Shown: piece by piece, positions 6,392-12,774 of the stretch
Position numbering within the stretch: the stretch's first letter is position 1
How the letters are laid out: the number at the start of each line of letters is the position of its first letter
From: JARRRL01 sp037380725
GTDB lineage: Bacteria > Pseudomonadota > Gammaproteobacteria > Pseudomonadales > JANQJO01
Assembly (NCBI GenBank): GCA_037380725.1
Contig: JARRRL010000031.1
Span: 1 to 13,127 of the forward strand
DNA: 13,127 nucleotides
Direction: 5' to 3'
The notes under the pieces: generated by a model
The model's database searches: none
Told to the model about the DNA's origin: nothing
What the model saw: only the letters and a program-made list of their open reading frames with translations
Made by a program: the position numbers and the translations under genes

Positions 6392-8515
6392 ATGCGAGTG
6401 TTCATAGCGGAAAAACCCAGTTTGGCCCGCGCGATTGCTGAGGCGTTGCCTGGTAAAGCGCATAAATCGGAAGGCCATTGGCTTTGTGGATCTGAGGATT
6501 GCGTCACCTGGTGTGTGGGGCATTTGTTGGAGCAAGCCGAACCCCACCAATACAACGCTGATTTCAAACGGTGGGCATTTGCTCACCTGCCAATTATACC
6601 CGATACATGGAAGTTGTGCCCCAAGTCTCAGACCAAAGCGCAATTACGAATAATCCGCCAATTGTTAGCGCGTGCCTCTTGTATCGTGCACGCGGGAGAT
6701 CCGGATCGAGAGGGTCAGTTGTTGGTGGATGAGGTGTTGCACTACTGTGGTGTGCTGGAACGCAAGCGTGCAATACGTGTACAGCGTTGTTTGATCAGTG
6801 ATCTTAATCCCGATGCGGTGCGCCGAGCGTTGGCGCATTTAGAGCCAAACGCGGCATACGCTAATCTGTCTCGATCTGCGTTGGGTCGCGCGCGCGCGGA
6901 TTGGCTTTACGGTATAAATATGACACGCGCCTTTACCTTACAAGGACGACGGGTAGGCTATAGCGGTGTGTTATCCGTTGGGCGGGTGCAGACGCCTGTA
7001 CTGGGATTGGTGGTGCGGCGAGATCGTGACATTGCGGCGTTTCAGCCCAAACCGTTTTATCAGGTGTTGGCGCATGTAGTGGGTATTCGAGATGGTGTGG
7101 GTGTTCAAGATGAAGCGGCTGTTCAAGATGGAGCAGGTGTTCAGAGTGCAGCATCCGTAGCGCCCTTGATGATTCCTCAGACGGCTTTTACGGCGCGCTG
7201 GATACCGAGTAAGGCGTGCGAAGATCACCAAGATGAAGAAGGTCGTGTGTTGAATCGAGCGCTGGCCGAGCATGTGCTGCGTCAGATTCAGTGTAAAGTG
7301 GGTGTGATCAAAACGGTGGAGCGGAAAAAACGATCGGAGGCGCCTCCGCTGACGTTTAACTTGTCTGCGCTGCAAGTGGAAGCTGGGATACGCTATGGGC
7401 TGAGCGCTCAGCGGGTGCTCGATCTGTGTCAGAGTCTGTATGAACAACACAAATTAATCACGTATCCGCGCAGTGATTGTCGCTATTTGCCCGAGGGGCA
7501 TTTTGCGCAGGCTCCAAAGGTGGTGGTTGCGATCACGGCGCATTTTACAGAAATTCAAAACCGTTTGCAGCACAATACGCCGGGTGAAAAACCGTTTGTG
7601 CGTGGTGTGGGCGATGTGGCTCCGATTGAGGCGGTGCAAGCGCTGCTGGCGGGCGTGGAGACGACGCGACGCAGTGCGGTGTGGAATGATCAGAAAATCG
7701 GGGCGCATCACGCGATCATTCCAACGGGACGTGCTTCAGGTGCTGCGCGCTTGTCTCAGGATGAACTGCGAGTTTATGAGTTAATTGCTCGCCAGTATTT
7801 GTTGCAGTTTTACCCGCGTTATCAAACGTGGGAAACCCGCATAGTCGTGGAGATTGCGGGCGGTAATTTTGAGGCCAAAGGTTTAATCATCATTGATCTG
7901 GGTTGGCGTGCGGTGAGTCGACAGGGCGTGCCGGCGGAAAACGTGTTGCCTGATGTGAAGTCGGGTCAACGCGTGTGGTGTCAATCGGGTGAGGTGCTTG
8001 AAAAAATGACAACGCCACCGCTGCCCTTTACGGACGCGATGCTGATACGCGCGATGTCGGGCATTGCACGTTATGTGCAAACACCGCAGATTCGAAAAAT
8101 ACTGCGAGAGACCGATGGCTTGGGCACGGAGGCCACGCGAGCAGGCATTGTGGAGTTGTTGATCCGTCGGGGGTTTTTGGTTCGCTCGGGTCGTCAGATT
8201 CGCAGTACGGCGGCGGGTGGCGCGTTGATTGACGCCTTGCCCACGTCGGCGACGTTGCCTGATATGACGGCGCAGTGGGAGTCACAGTTGGACATGATCG
8301 CGCAGGGATCAGCGACGTATGCTGATTTTATGCGTCCGTTATTGGTAGCACTGAGGCAGCTGATGGAACAGGTGTGCGGAACACTGCCTGTTCCGTTGAA
8401 AGCATTGGCGAATATGTCTGCGCCGAGTGAGACCGCATCGCTTCGAAAATCGCCTGCACGTGGCCAATCACAGCGTCGTCGCTCGGCGCGGCCAAAAGCA
8501 GTCAAGCAGCAGTAA
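6392..8515 (+). CDS. topB: DNA topoisomerase III
   Basis: This is a type IA topoisomerase that passes single strands to decatenate replication and recombination intermediates. The 707-residue protein starts MRVFIAEKPSLARAIAEALP, as E. coli TopB does. The Toprim domain has E7 and D103/D105/E107 in HAGDPDREG. The catalytic tyrosine is Y358 in LITYPRSD. Further family motifs are HHAIIPT and GLGTEATRAGIIELL-like (here GIVELL). It is about 50 residues longer than E. coli TopB (653). Roughly 30 of these lie between the Toprim-side half and the active-site tyrosine, where residues 231-254 are four degenerate hexapeptides. The C-terminus is a basic Lys/Arg tail without zinc fingers. The frame is open upstream to 6239, but that extension matches nothing in the family, so ATG 6392 is chosen. 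mtnA follows after 40 bp, probably in one transcript. Confidence 0.95.
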   Translation: MRVFIAEKPSLARAIAEALPGKAHKSEGHWLCGSEDCVTWCVGHLLEQAEPHQYNADFKRWAFAHLPIIPDTWKLCPKSQTKAQLRIIRQLLARASCIVHAGDPDREGQLLVDEVLHYCGVLERKRAIRVQRCLISDLNPDAVRRALAHLEPNAAYANLSRSALGRARADWLYGINMTRAFTLQGRRVGYSGVLSVGRVQTPVLGLVVRRDRDIAAFQPKPFYQVLAHVVGIRDGVGVQDEAAVQDGAGVQSAASVAPLMIPQTAFTARWIPSKACEDHQDEEGRVLNRALAEHVLRQIQCKVGVIKTVERKKRSEAPPLTFNLSALQVEAGIRYGLSAQRVLDLCQSLYEQHKLITYPRSDCRYLPEGHFAQAPKVVVAITAHFTEIQNRLQHNTPGEKPFVRGVGDVAPIEAVQALLAGVETTRRSAVWNDQKIGAHHAIIPTGRASGAARLSQDELRVYELIARQYLLQFYPRYQTWETRIVVEIAGGNFEAKGLIIIDLGWRAVSRQGVPAENVLPDVKSGQRVWCQSGEVLEKMTTPPLPFTDAMLIRAMSGIARYVQTPQIRKILRETDGLGTEATRAGIVELLIRRGFLVRSGRQIRSTAAGGALIDALPTSATLPDMTAQWESQLDMIAQGSATYADFMRPLLVALRQLMEQVCGTLPVPLKALANMSAPSETASLRKSPARGQSQRRRSARPKAVKQQ
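7082..7153 (+). repeat. 18-bp tandem repeat x4 inside topB
   Basis: Four in-frame 18-bp units (7082, 7100, 7118, 7136) encode GIRDGV, GVQDEA, AVQDGA and GVQSAA. E. coli TopB has no counterpart at this place, between the conserved VLAHV and the FTARW-type segment. The units form an acidic, probably flexible loop. Confidence 0.85.
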
Positions 8516-8543
8516 TCAATCGCTCATAAAATTGATCAATGAT

Positions 8544-8549
8544 AGGAGG
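8544..8549 (+). promoter_or_regulatory. Strong ribosome binding site that fixes the mtnA start
   Basis: A perfect AGGAGG ends 6 nt before the GTG at 8556 and only 3 nt before the adjacent GTG at 8553. This favours 8556 as start and argues against the longer frame reaching back into topB. Confidence 0.8.
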
Positions 8550-8555
8550 AGTGTG

Positions 8556-9590
8556 GTGAAACCGTTTACGTGTACCAGTATGCGTTACGATGGGCAGTGT
8601 TTTTGGTTGTTGGATCAAACCTTGCTCCCGCACACCGTACGCTGGAATGTGTGCGAAGACGTGGCCACATTGGTGGGAATGATTCAGCGCTTACAGGTTC
8701 GCGGCGCACCGTTGATTGGTTTAAGTGCCGTTGTGTTACTGGCGCTTTTGGCGGAACGGGGAAAGGCCTTGACGTCATTACGTGAATCGGCGGAGGTGTT
8801 GCGGGCGTCTCGACCCACAGCGGTTAATTTACGTAATAATTTGGAAACGTTATTAGCCAACGATGCCGTGACGGGTGAAGCACCAACGGCTGACTGTTTG
8901 ATTGCACGCGCCGAACACTTAATTGCGGAAGACAAGGCTTTGTGCGCGCGTTTGAGTGAGCACGGTTGTGCGTTGTTGCCGGAAGGGGCGCGTGTCTTGA
9001 CGCATTGCAATACAGGTGGTCTGGCGACGGCGGGTTCGGGTACGGCGCTGGGGCTTATTCTTGCCGCGCATCGGTGTGGTCGTTTGAAAAAAGTCTGGGT
9101 TGATGAGACGCGACCCTTATTACAAGGCGCTCGTTTGACGGCTTGGGAGTTGGGAGAGGCGAAGGTGCCGTACACCTTGATTTCCGATAGCATGGCGGCG
9201 TGGGTCATGCAGTGTGGTGAAGTCGATGCAGTGGTGGTGGGGGCTGATCGGATTGCGGTAAATGGGGATTTTGCGAATAAAGTGGGTACTTACGGCTTAG
9301 CCATTTGTGCGCGTTACCATAATATTCCGTTCTATGTGGTGGCACCGTATACAACGATCGATTTATCGTGCCCGAATGGTGCGGCCATTCCCATTGAGGA
9401 GCGTGACGCGGGGGAAGTGCGCGGTGTGATGGGGCGTGAAGGAGCTTATGTGTGGGCGCCCGAGTCTGCGCCGGTCTATAACCCCGCGTTTGATGTAACA
9501 CCCGCGAATTTGGTGACGCGCTGGGTACTGGATTCGGGGCATTTTGACCAGTCTGAGTTGAGGAATTGTATTAAATTAGAAATGAATTGA
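8556..9590 (+). CDS. mtnA: S-methyl-5-thioribose-1-phosphate isomerase
   Basis: MtnA converts methylthioribose-1-phosphate to methylthioribulose-1-phosphate in the cytoplasm, a step of the methionine salvage pathway. The 344-residue protein matches the eIF2B-related MtnA family in length and motifs. It has RGAPLIG (about 49-55), RPTAVNL (86-92), and the catalytic Cys151 in THCNTGGLATAGSGTALG. The general acid Asp231 lies in VVGADRI, followed by NKVGTY (241-246) and PFYVVAPYTT. These correspond to Cys160 and Asp240 of the B. subtilis enzyme. The GTG start is chosen from the AGGAGG site. No other salvage genes are in the window, and topB is an unrelated neighbour probably sharing the transcript. 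No good terminator was seen downstream. Confidence 0.95.
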   Translation: MKPFTCTSMRYDGQCFWLLDQTLLPHTVRWNVCEDVATLVGMIQRLQVRGAPLIGLSAVVLLALLAERGKALTSLRESAEVLRASRPTAVNLRNNLETLLANDAVTGEAPTADCLIARAEHLIAEDKALCARLSEHGCALLPEGARVLTHCNTGGLATAGSGTALGLILAAHRCGRLKKVWVDETRPLLQGARLTAWELGEAKVPYTLISDSMAAWVMQCGEVDAVVVGADRIAVNGDFANKVGTYGLAICARYHNIPFYVVAPYTTIDLSCPNGAAIPIEERDAGEVRGVMGREGAYVWAPESAPVYNPAFDVTPANLVTRWVLDSGHFDQSELRNCIKLEMN

Positions 9591-9648
9591 GTGGATTATA
9601 AATTAAATAGTGCCTGAACGAAAACCCCATTTTCCGAAAAGCAGAATG

Positions 9649-9738
9649 TCGACCAAAAAGATTACAGCAGGTTTACTTTTGATCTATTTTTGATACAATG
9701 CTCCGGTCAAAAATTAGCGCATTTGGGGTAAAGTCAGC
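9649..9738 (+). promoter_or_regulatory. Promoter/leader module of the first F-box/LRV paralog
   Basis: About 90 bp here are repeated, with few changes, in front of all three paralogs. A -35-like TTTACT (9672-9677) and -10-like TACAAT (9694-9699) are 16 bp apart, giving a leader of about 30 nt. TTTTGA (from 9677) and TCAAAA (9707-9712) are inverted arms flanking the -10. The ribosome site is poor (GGGGTAAAG, 9725-9733). Confidence 0.55.
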
Positions 9739-11031
9739 ATGGATAATTCTATTAGTCATTTGAGCATAAGTACACCTGTCGCCAATCACACCATTCCCTC
9801 ACGAGCTTATGCCCCTGTAGAGCTTCCCCCGGAAATTTGGCGTGAGATAGCCGCTGTAGCGAGTGCTGATTCAGTACTAACGCTGCGGCAAATTTCACGT
9901 GAATTGCGCTCAGCCGTTGGCCATCTTGATCAAGCGGATTTGAATCGAATTAATGAACATCCTAATTCAACCGTGGTTATTTATCAGTCCGGTGATGCTG
10001 TGCGCTCTGTTACAAGAGATCCGAGAATTCAACGTGCAATGGCCGGAGCTGAAAATATATCACCAGCACTGCAAGAGTTTTTTGCGCAGAGTAATAATGA
10101 TGATGTTCGATGGCACTTGGCGAGCAATCCCAGCCTGAGCTCTGATGCGGCGCAGCAGATTCTGGCGCAGGATCAGGACGAATGGATTCGAATGGACTTG
10201 GCGAGCAATCCCAGCCTGAGCTCTGATATGGCGCAGCAGACTCTGGCGCAGGATCAGAACGAATGGATTCGAATGGCCTTGGCGGGCAATCGTAGCCTGA
10301 CCTCTGATGCTCGGCAGGAGGCACTGGCGCAGGATCAGGACGAATGGGTTCGAAGTCGCTTGGCGTTCAACCCCAGCTTGAGCTCTGAGGCGGCGCAGCA
10401 GACACTGGCGCAGGATCAGAACGCAGAGATTCGAGCGGCCTTGGCGAATAACCCCAGCCTGACCTCTGATGCTCGGCAGAAGGCACTGGCGCAGGATCAG
10501 GACGAATGGGTTCGAAGTAACTTGGCGTTCAACCCAAGCCTGAGCTCTGATGCGGCGCAGCAGACATTGGCGCAGGATCAGAACACATCTGTTCGAAGGG
10601 ACTTGGCTCGCAACCCAAGCCTGAGCTCTGAGGCGGCGCAGCAGATATTGGCGCAGGATCAGGACGAATGGGTTCGGAGGGACTTGGCGCGCAACCCACG
10701 CCTGACCTCGACCGTGCAGCAGACTCTGGCGCAGGATCAGGACGAATGGGTTCGAAGTAACTTGGCGGGCAACCCCTGCCTGACTTCTGACGCTTGGCAG
10801 GAGAGGCTGGCTCAGGATCAGAACGCATGGGTTCGAGAGGCCTTGGCACGCAACCGTAGCCTGACCTCTGAAGCACGGCAGAAGAGACTGGCTCGAGATC
10901 AGAACACAGAGGTTCGAAGGGACTTGGCGCGCAATCCCAGCCTGACCTCGACTGTGCAGCAGATATTGGCGCAGGATCAGGATGTAAGTGTTCAAAGATT
11001 ATTGAGGAAAACTTTTCCGACTGGCCGCTAG
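9739..11031 (+). CDS. F-box-like/LRV-repeat protein, paralog 1 (candidate effector)
   Basis: The 430-residue protein has three parts. Residues 1-26 are Ser/Thr/Pro-rich. Residues 27-60 (VELPPEIWREIAAV, then LTLRQISRELRSAV) resemble an F-box, the Skp1-binding motif of eukaryotic ubiquitin ligases. Residues 123-417 hold eleven LRV-type repeats of 27 (or 26) residues, each with a VR-x-x-LA-x-NP start and an LAQDQ end, plus a partial twelfth to the C-terminus. LRV repeats form helical superhelices that bind partners. No signal peptide or membrane span is seen. It begins MDNSIS, unlike the MGNCIS of the other two paralogs. A role as a host-directed adaptor is inferred from domain content. The F-box match is by motif only, and no secretion signal is evident. 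A long open frame on the opposite strand is a by-product of the repeat periodicity. Confidence 0.8.
   Translation: MDNSISHLSISTPVANHTIPSRAYAPVELPPEIWREIAAVASADSVLTLRQISRELRSAVGHLDQADLNRINEHPNSTVVIYQSGDAVRSVTRDPRIQRAMAGAENISPALQEFFAQSNNDDVRWHLASNPSLSSDAAQQILAQDQDEWIRMDLASNPSLSSDMAQQTLAQDQNEWIRMALAGNRSLTSDARQEALAQDQDEWVRSRLAFNPSLSSEAAQQTLAQDQNAEIRAALANNPSLTSDARQKALAQDQDEWVRSNLAFNPSLSSDAAQQTLAQDQNTSVRRDLARNPSLSSEAAQQILAQDQDEWVRRDLARNPRLTSTVQQTLAQDQDEWVRSNLAGNPCLTSDAWQERLAQDQNAWVREALARNRSLTSEARQKRLARDQNTEVRRDLARNPSLTSTVQQILAQDQDVSVQRLLRKTFPTGR
10105..10989 (+). repeat. LRV repeat array of paralog 1 (11 units of 78-81 bp)
   Basis: Units begin at 10105 and recur every 81 bp, except units 8 and 11, which are 78 bp. 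Three flavours alternate at the loop: LSS(D/E)AAQQ, LTS(D/E)ARQ and the one-residue-shorter LTSTVQQ. DNA identity between units is high, so the array expanded recently or is being homogenised. Confidence 0.9.
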
Positions 11032-11057
11032 AACGCGAGAAATTTTAAGCCTTATCG

Positions 11058-11277
11058 TGGCAACAGCCTTTGCGTTGTCTCTGACATATATCAATTTCAA
11101 AAAGACCGCAAAATGAGTGTGCGCCCCTTCCATCTTTATACTCCATCGACCTCATAAAAAACTAATCGGCACAAGGTGACTAAAAGGGCGATCAGAAGGA
11201 TTACAACAGATTTACTTTTGATTTATTGTTGATAGAATGCTCCGATCAAAAATGAGCGCGTTTGGGGAAAAGTCAGT
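11058..11277 (+). promoter_or_regulatory. Duplicated upstream block with promoter, paralog 2
   Basis: These 220 bp match 12553-12774 over their whole length, starting at GGCAACAG and running to the start codon. A -35-like TTTACT (11211-11216) and -10-like TAGAAT (11233-11238) are 16 bp apart. TTTTGAT (11216-11222) and ATCAAAA (11245-11251) are perfect inverted arms 22 bp apart, flanking the -10. The intergenic gap 11032-11277 holds no gene. Confidence 0.6.
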
Positions 11278-12171
11278 ATGGGTAATTGTATCAGCTGTAT
11301 CAGTCATTCGAGCGTAAGCGCACCTGTCGCCCACACCATTCCCCCACGAACTTCTGCCCCTGTAGAGCTTCCCTGGGAAATTTGGCGTGAGATAGCCGCT
11401 GTAGCGAGTGCTGATTCAGTAGTGACGCTGCGGCATATTTCACGTGATTTGCGCTCAGCCATTGATAGTCTTGATCAAGCGAATTTGCATCAAATTAATC
11501 GACATTCAGATTCAACCGTAAATCTTTATCAGTCCGATGATAGAGTGCGCTCTGTCACAAAAGATCCGAAAACTCAAGGTGCAATGGCTAGAGATGAAAA
11601 TATATCACCAGCACTGCAAGAGTTTTTTGCGCATAGTAATGATGCTCATGTTCGAAGGCGCTTGGCGTGCAATCCCAGCCTGAGCTCTGAGGCGGCGCAG
11701 CAAACACTGGCGCAGGATCAGCGCGATTGGATTCGAAGGGACTTGGCGCGCAATCCCAGCCTGAGCTCTGAAGCAGCGCAGAAGACACTGGTACAGGATC
11801 AGTACGAATGGGTTCGAGAGGCCTTGGCGGGCAACCCCTGCCTGACCTCGACTGTGCAGCAGACTCTGGCTCAGGATCAGCACGAATGGGTTCGAAGAGC
11901 CTTGGTGCGTAACCCCAGTCTGACTTCTGAGGCAGCGCAACAGACACTGGCGCAGGATCAGTGCGAATGGGTTCGAGAAGCCTTGGCGGGCAACCCCTGC
12001 CTGACCTCGACTGTGCAACAGACTCTGGCTCAGGATCCGAACAGACGTGTTCGAGCGGCCTTGGCGCGCAACCCCAGCCTGAGCTCTGAGGCGATACTGG
12101 AGAGACAAACTCGTAATTTGAACAGATGTATTCGAATGTTTTTGAGACAAACTATCTCGGCTGACCGCTAG
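11278..12171 (+). CDS. F-box-like/LRV-repeat protein, paralog 2 with MGNC lipidation-like N-terminus
   Basis: The 297-residue paralog shares the first 120 residues closely with its neighbours: a Ser/Pro-rich start, an F-box-like stretch (VELPWEIWREIAAV, about 29-61) and a linker ending PALQEFFAHS. Six full LRV repeats (125-284) and a partial seventh follow, against eleven in paralog 1. Repeats 3 and 5 are the 26-residue LTSTVQQ type and nearly identical, indicating duplication of a two-repeat block. The N-terminus MGNCISCISH fits the eukaryotic N-myristoylation pattern (Gly2, Ser6), with Cys4 and Cys7 available for palmitoylation. The second CIS comes from a 9-bp duplication (11287-11304). 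No signal peptide is seen. A membrane-anchored host ubiquitin-ligase adaptor is an inference; lipidation and delivery are untested. Confidence 0.8.
   Translation: MGNCISCISHSSVSAPVAHTIPPRTSAPVELPWEIWREIAAVASADSVVTLRHISRDLRSAIDSLDQANLHQINRHSDSTVNLYQSDDRVRSVTKDPKTQGAMARDENISPALQEFFAHSNDAHVRRRLACNPSLSSEAAQQTLAQDQRDWIRRDLARNPSLSSEAAQKTLVQDQYEWVREALAGNPCLTSTVQQTLAQDQHEWVRRALVRNPSLTSEAAQQTLAQDQCEWVREALAGNPCLTSTVQQTLAQDPNRRVRAALARNPSLSSEAILERQTRNLNRCIRMFLRQTISADR
11650..12129 (+). repeat. LRV repeat array of paralog 2 (6 units of 78-81 bp)
   Basis: Units start at residues 125, 152, 179, 205, 232 and 258. Units 3 and 5 are 78 bp long. The last unit is degenerate after LSSEA, and the C-terminal half-unit (IRMFLR) parallels the end of paralog 1. 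Confidence 0.9.
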
Positions 12172-12212
12172 AACGCGCTAAATTTTAGCTCAGCACGTAA
12201 TTTAGCAGTAGA

Positions 12213-12241
12213 AATTGACATAACCCTAGCTTATGTCAATT
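12213..12241. repeat. Perfect 11-bp inverted repeat (hairpin)
   Basis: AATTGACATAA (12213-12223) and TTATGTCAATT (12231-12241) pair across a 7-nt loop. On the minus strand it overlaps the end of the 57-codon frame and is followed by only a short T run, so terminator function is weakly supported. A protein-binding palindrome is equally possible. Confidence 0.75.
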
Positions 12242-12404
12242 CAGTGAGGAGGAGCGAATGTTCCTCACTCGACACTTTCAGCCTTATGGCTAAACCGACA
12301 CCACTTGCTTTTGAGCGGGTTTTGATCCAAATCCTCTGTGATGCTGGCAAGGCGGGCTCTGTAGCGGTGATATAGGGGAAATAGGTGCGTTTATCCCCAT
12401 TCAT
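12231..12404 (-). CDS. Possible small ORF of 57 residues, unknown
   Basis: A minus-strand frame from the ATG at 12404 begins MNGDKRTYFPYITATEP and ends with a TAA inside the 11-bp hairpin arm. It is rich in Ser, Arg and Lys, has no ribosome site and matches no family I recognise. It is the only minus-strand candidate retained and could easily be chance, or part of a non-coding repeat element. Confidence 0.2.
   Translation of the reverse strand: MNGDKRTYFPYITATEPALPASQRIWIKTRSKASGVGLAIRLKVSSEEHSLLLTELT
12243..12269 (+). promoter_or_regulatory. Hairpin sequestering a ribosome site and mini-ORF
   Basis: AGTGAGGA (12243-12250) pairs with TCCTCACT (12262-12269). The left arm overlaps a strong ribosome site (AGGAGGAG, 12247-12254) that precedes an ATG at 12258 opening an 11-codon frame, MFLTRHFQPYG. 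It looks like a translational control hairpin, but the product is tiny and chance is possible. Confidence 0.3.
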
Positions 12405-12552
12405 CAGCGATAAGAGTTGTTATCGTGGGTTGAGCCTTAAATCTGAGGAATTACCAACGCTAACTCACGCAAGCTTATCGAAACACCATAAAATTCTTTT
12501 GATCTCAATCTAGGTCAGCAATATCGCCTTCAAACTGATCAGAGTCAGGACT

Positions 12553-12774
12553 TGGCAACAGTCTTTGCGTTGTCTCTGACATACGTCAATTTCAAAAAGA
12601 CCGCAAAATTAATGTGCGTCCCTTCCCGCTTTTACCCCATCGACCTCATAAAAAACTAAGCGCCACCACAGGGTGGCTAAAAGGACGACCAGAAAGATTA
12701 CAACAGATTTACTTTTGATTTATTGTTGATAGAATGCTCCAATCAAAAATGAGCGCGTTTGGGGGAAAGTCAGT
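12553..12774 (+). promoter_or_regulatory. Duplicated upstream block with promoter, paralog 3
   Basis: This is homologous to 11058-11277, differing by 2 bp in length. TTTACT (12708-12713) and TAGAAT (12730-12735) are 16 bp apart. The arms TTTTGAT (12713-12719) and ATCAAAA (12742-12748) are again 22 bp apart. Conservation of spacing in all copies supports a real promoter with an operator-like element. Confidence 0.6.

Larger units (their letters stand above)
12188..12552. other. Extra 365-bp segment between paralogs 2 and 3
   Basis: The paralog 1-2 gap has only about 10 bp (11048-11057) where this gap has 365. On both sides the two gaps are homologous (16 bp after the stop codon; about 220 bp before the next start). 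The segment holds several hairpins, an 11-codon reading frame with a strong ribosome site (12258-12293), and a 57-codon minus-strand frame. I saw no transposase, clear terminal inverted repeats or target duplication, so it may be an insertion or a retained ancestral spacer. Confidence 0.6.

Noticed and set aside
8427..8555. Longer mtnA frame overlapping the end of topB
   Set aside because: The AGGAGG site and the family length both place the start at the GTG at 8556.
10060..10995. 311-codon open frame on the minus strand across the LRV array of paralog 1, and a similar one at 11605-12150
   Set aside because: The unit length is a multiple of 3, so one stop-free unit gives a long antisense frame. 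The + strand has the recognisable LRV pattern, promoter and start.
10105..12129. Regular repeats considered as a CRISPR array
   Set aside because: Units are 78-81 bp, contiguous without spacers, and encode protein repeats in frame.
10105..12129. LRV protein as an iron-sulfur protein like the Azotobacter prototype
   Set aside because: No clustered cysteines precede the repeats; the cysteines seen are isolated within repeat loops or at the extreme N-terminus.
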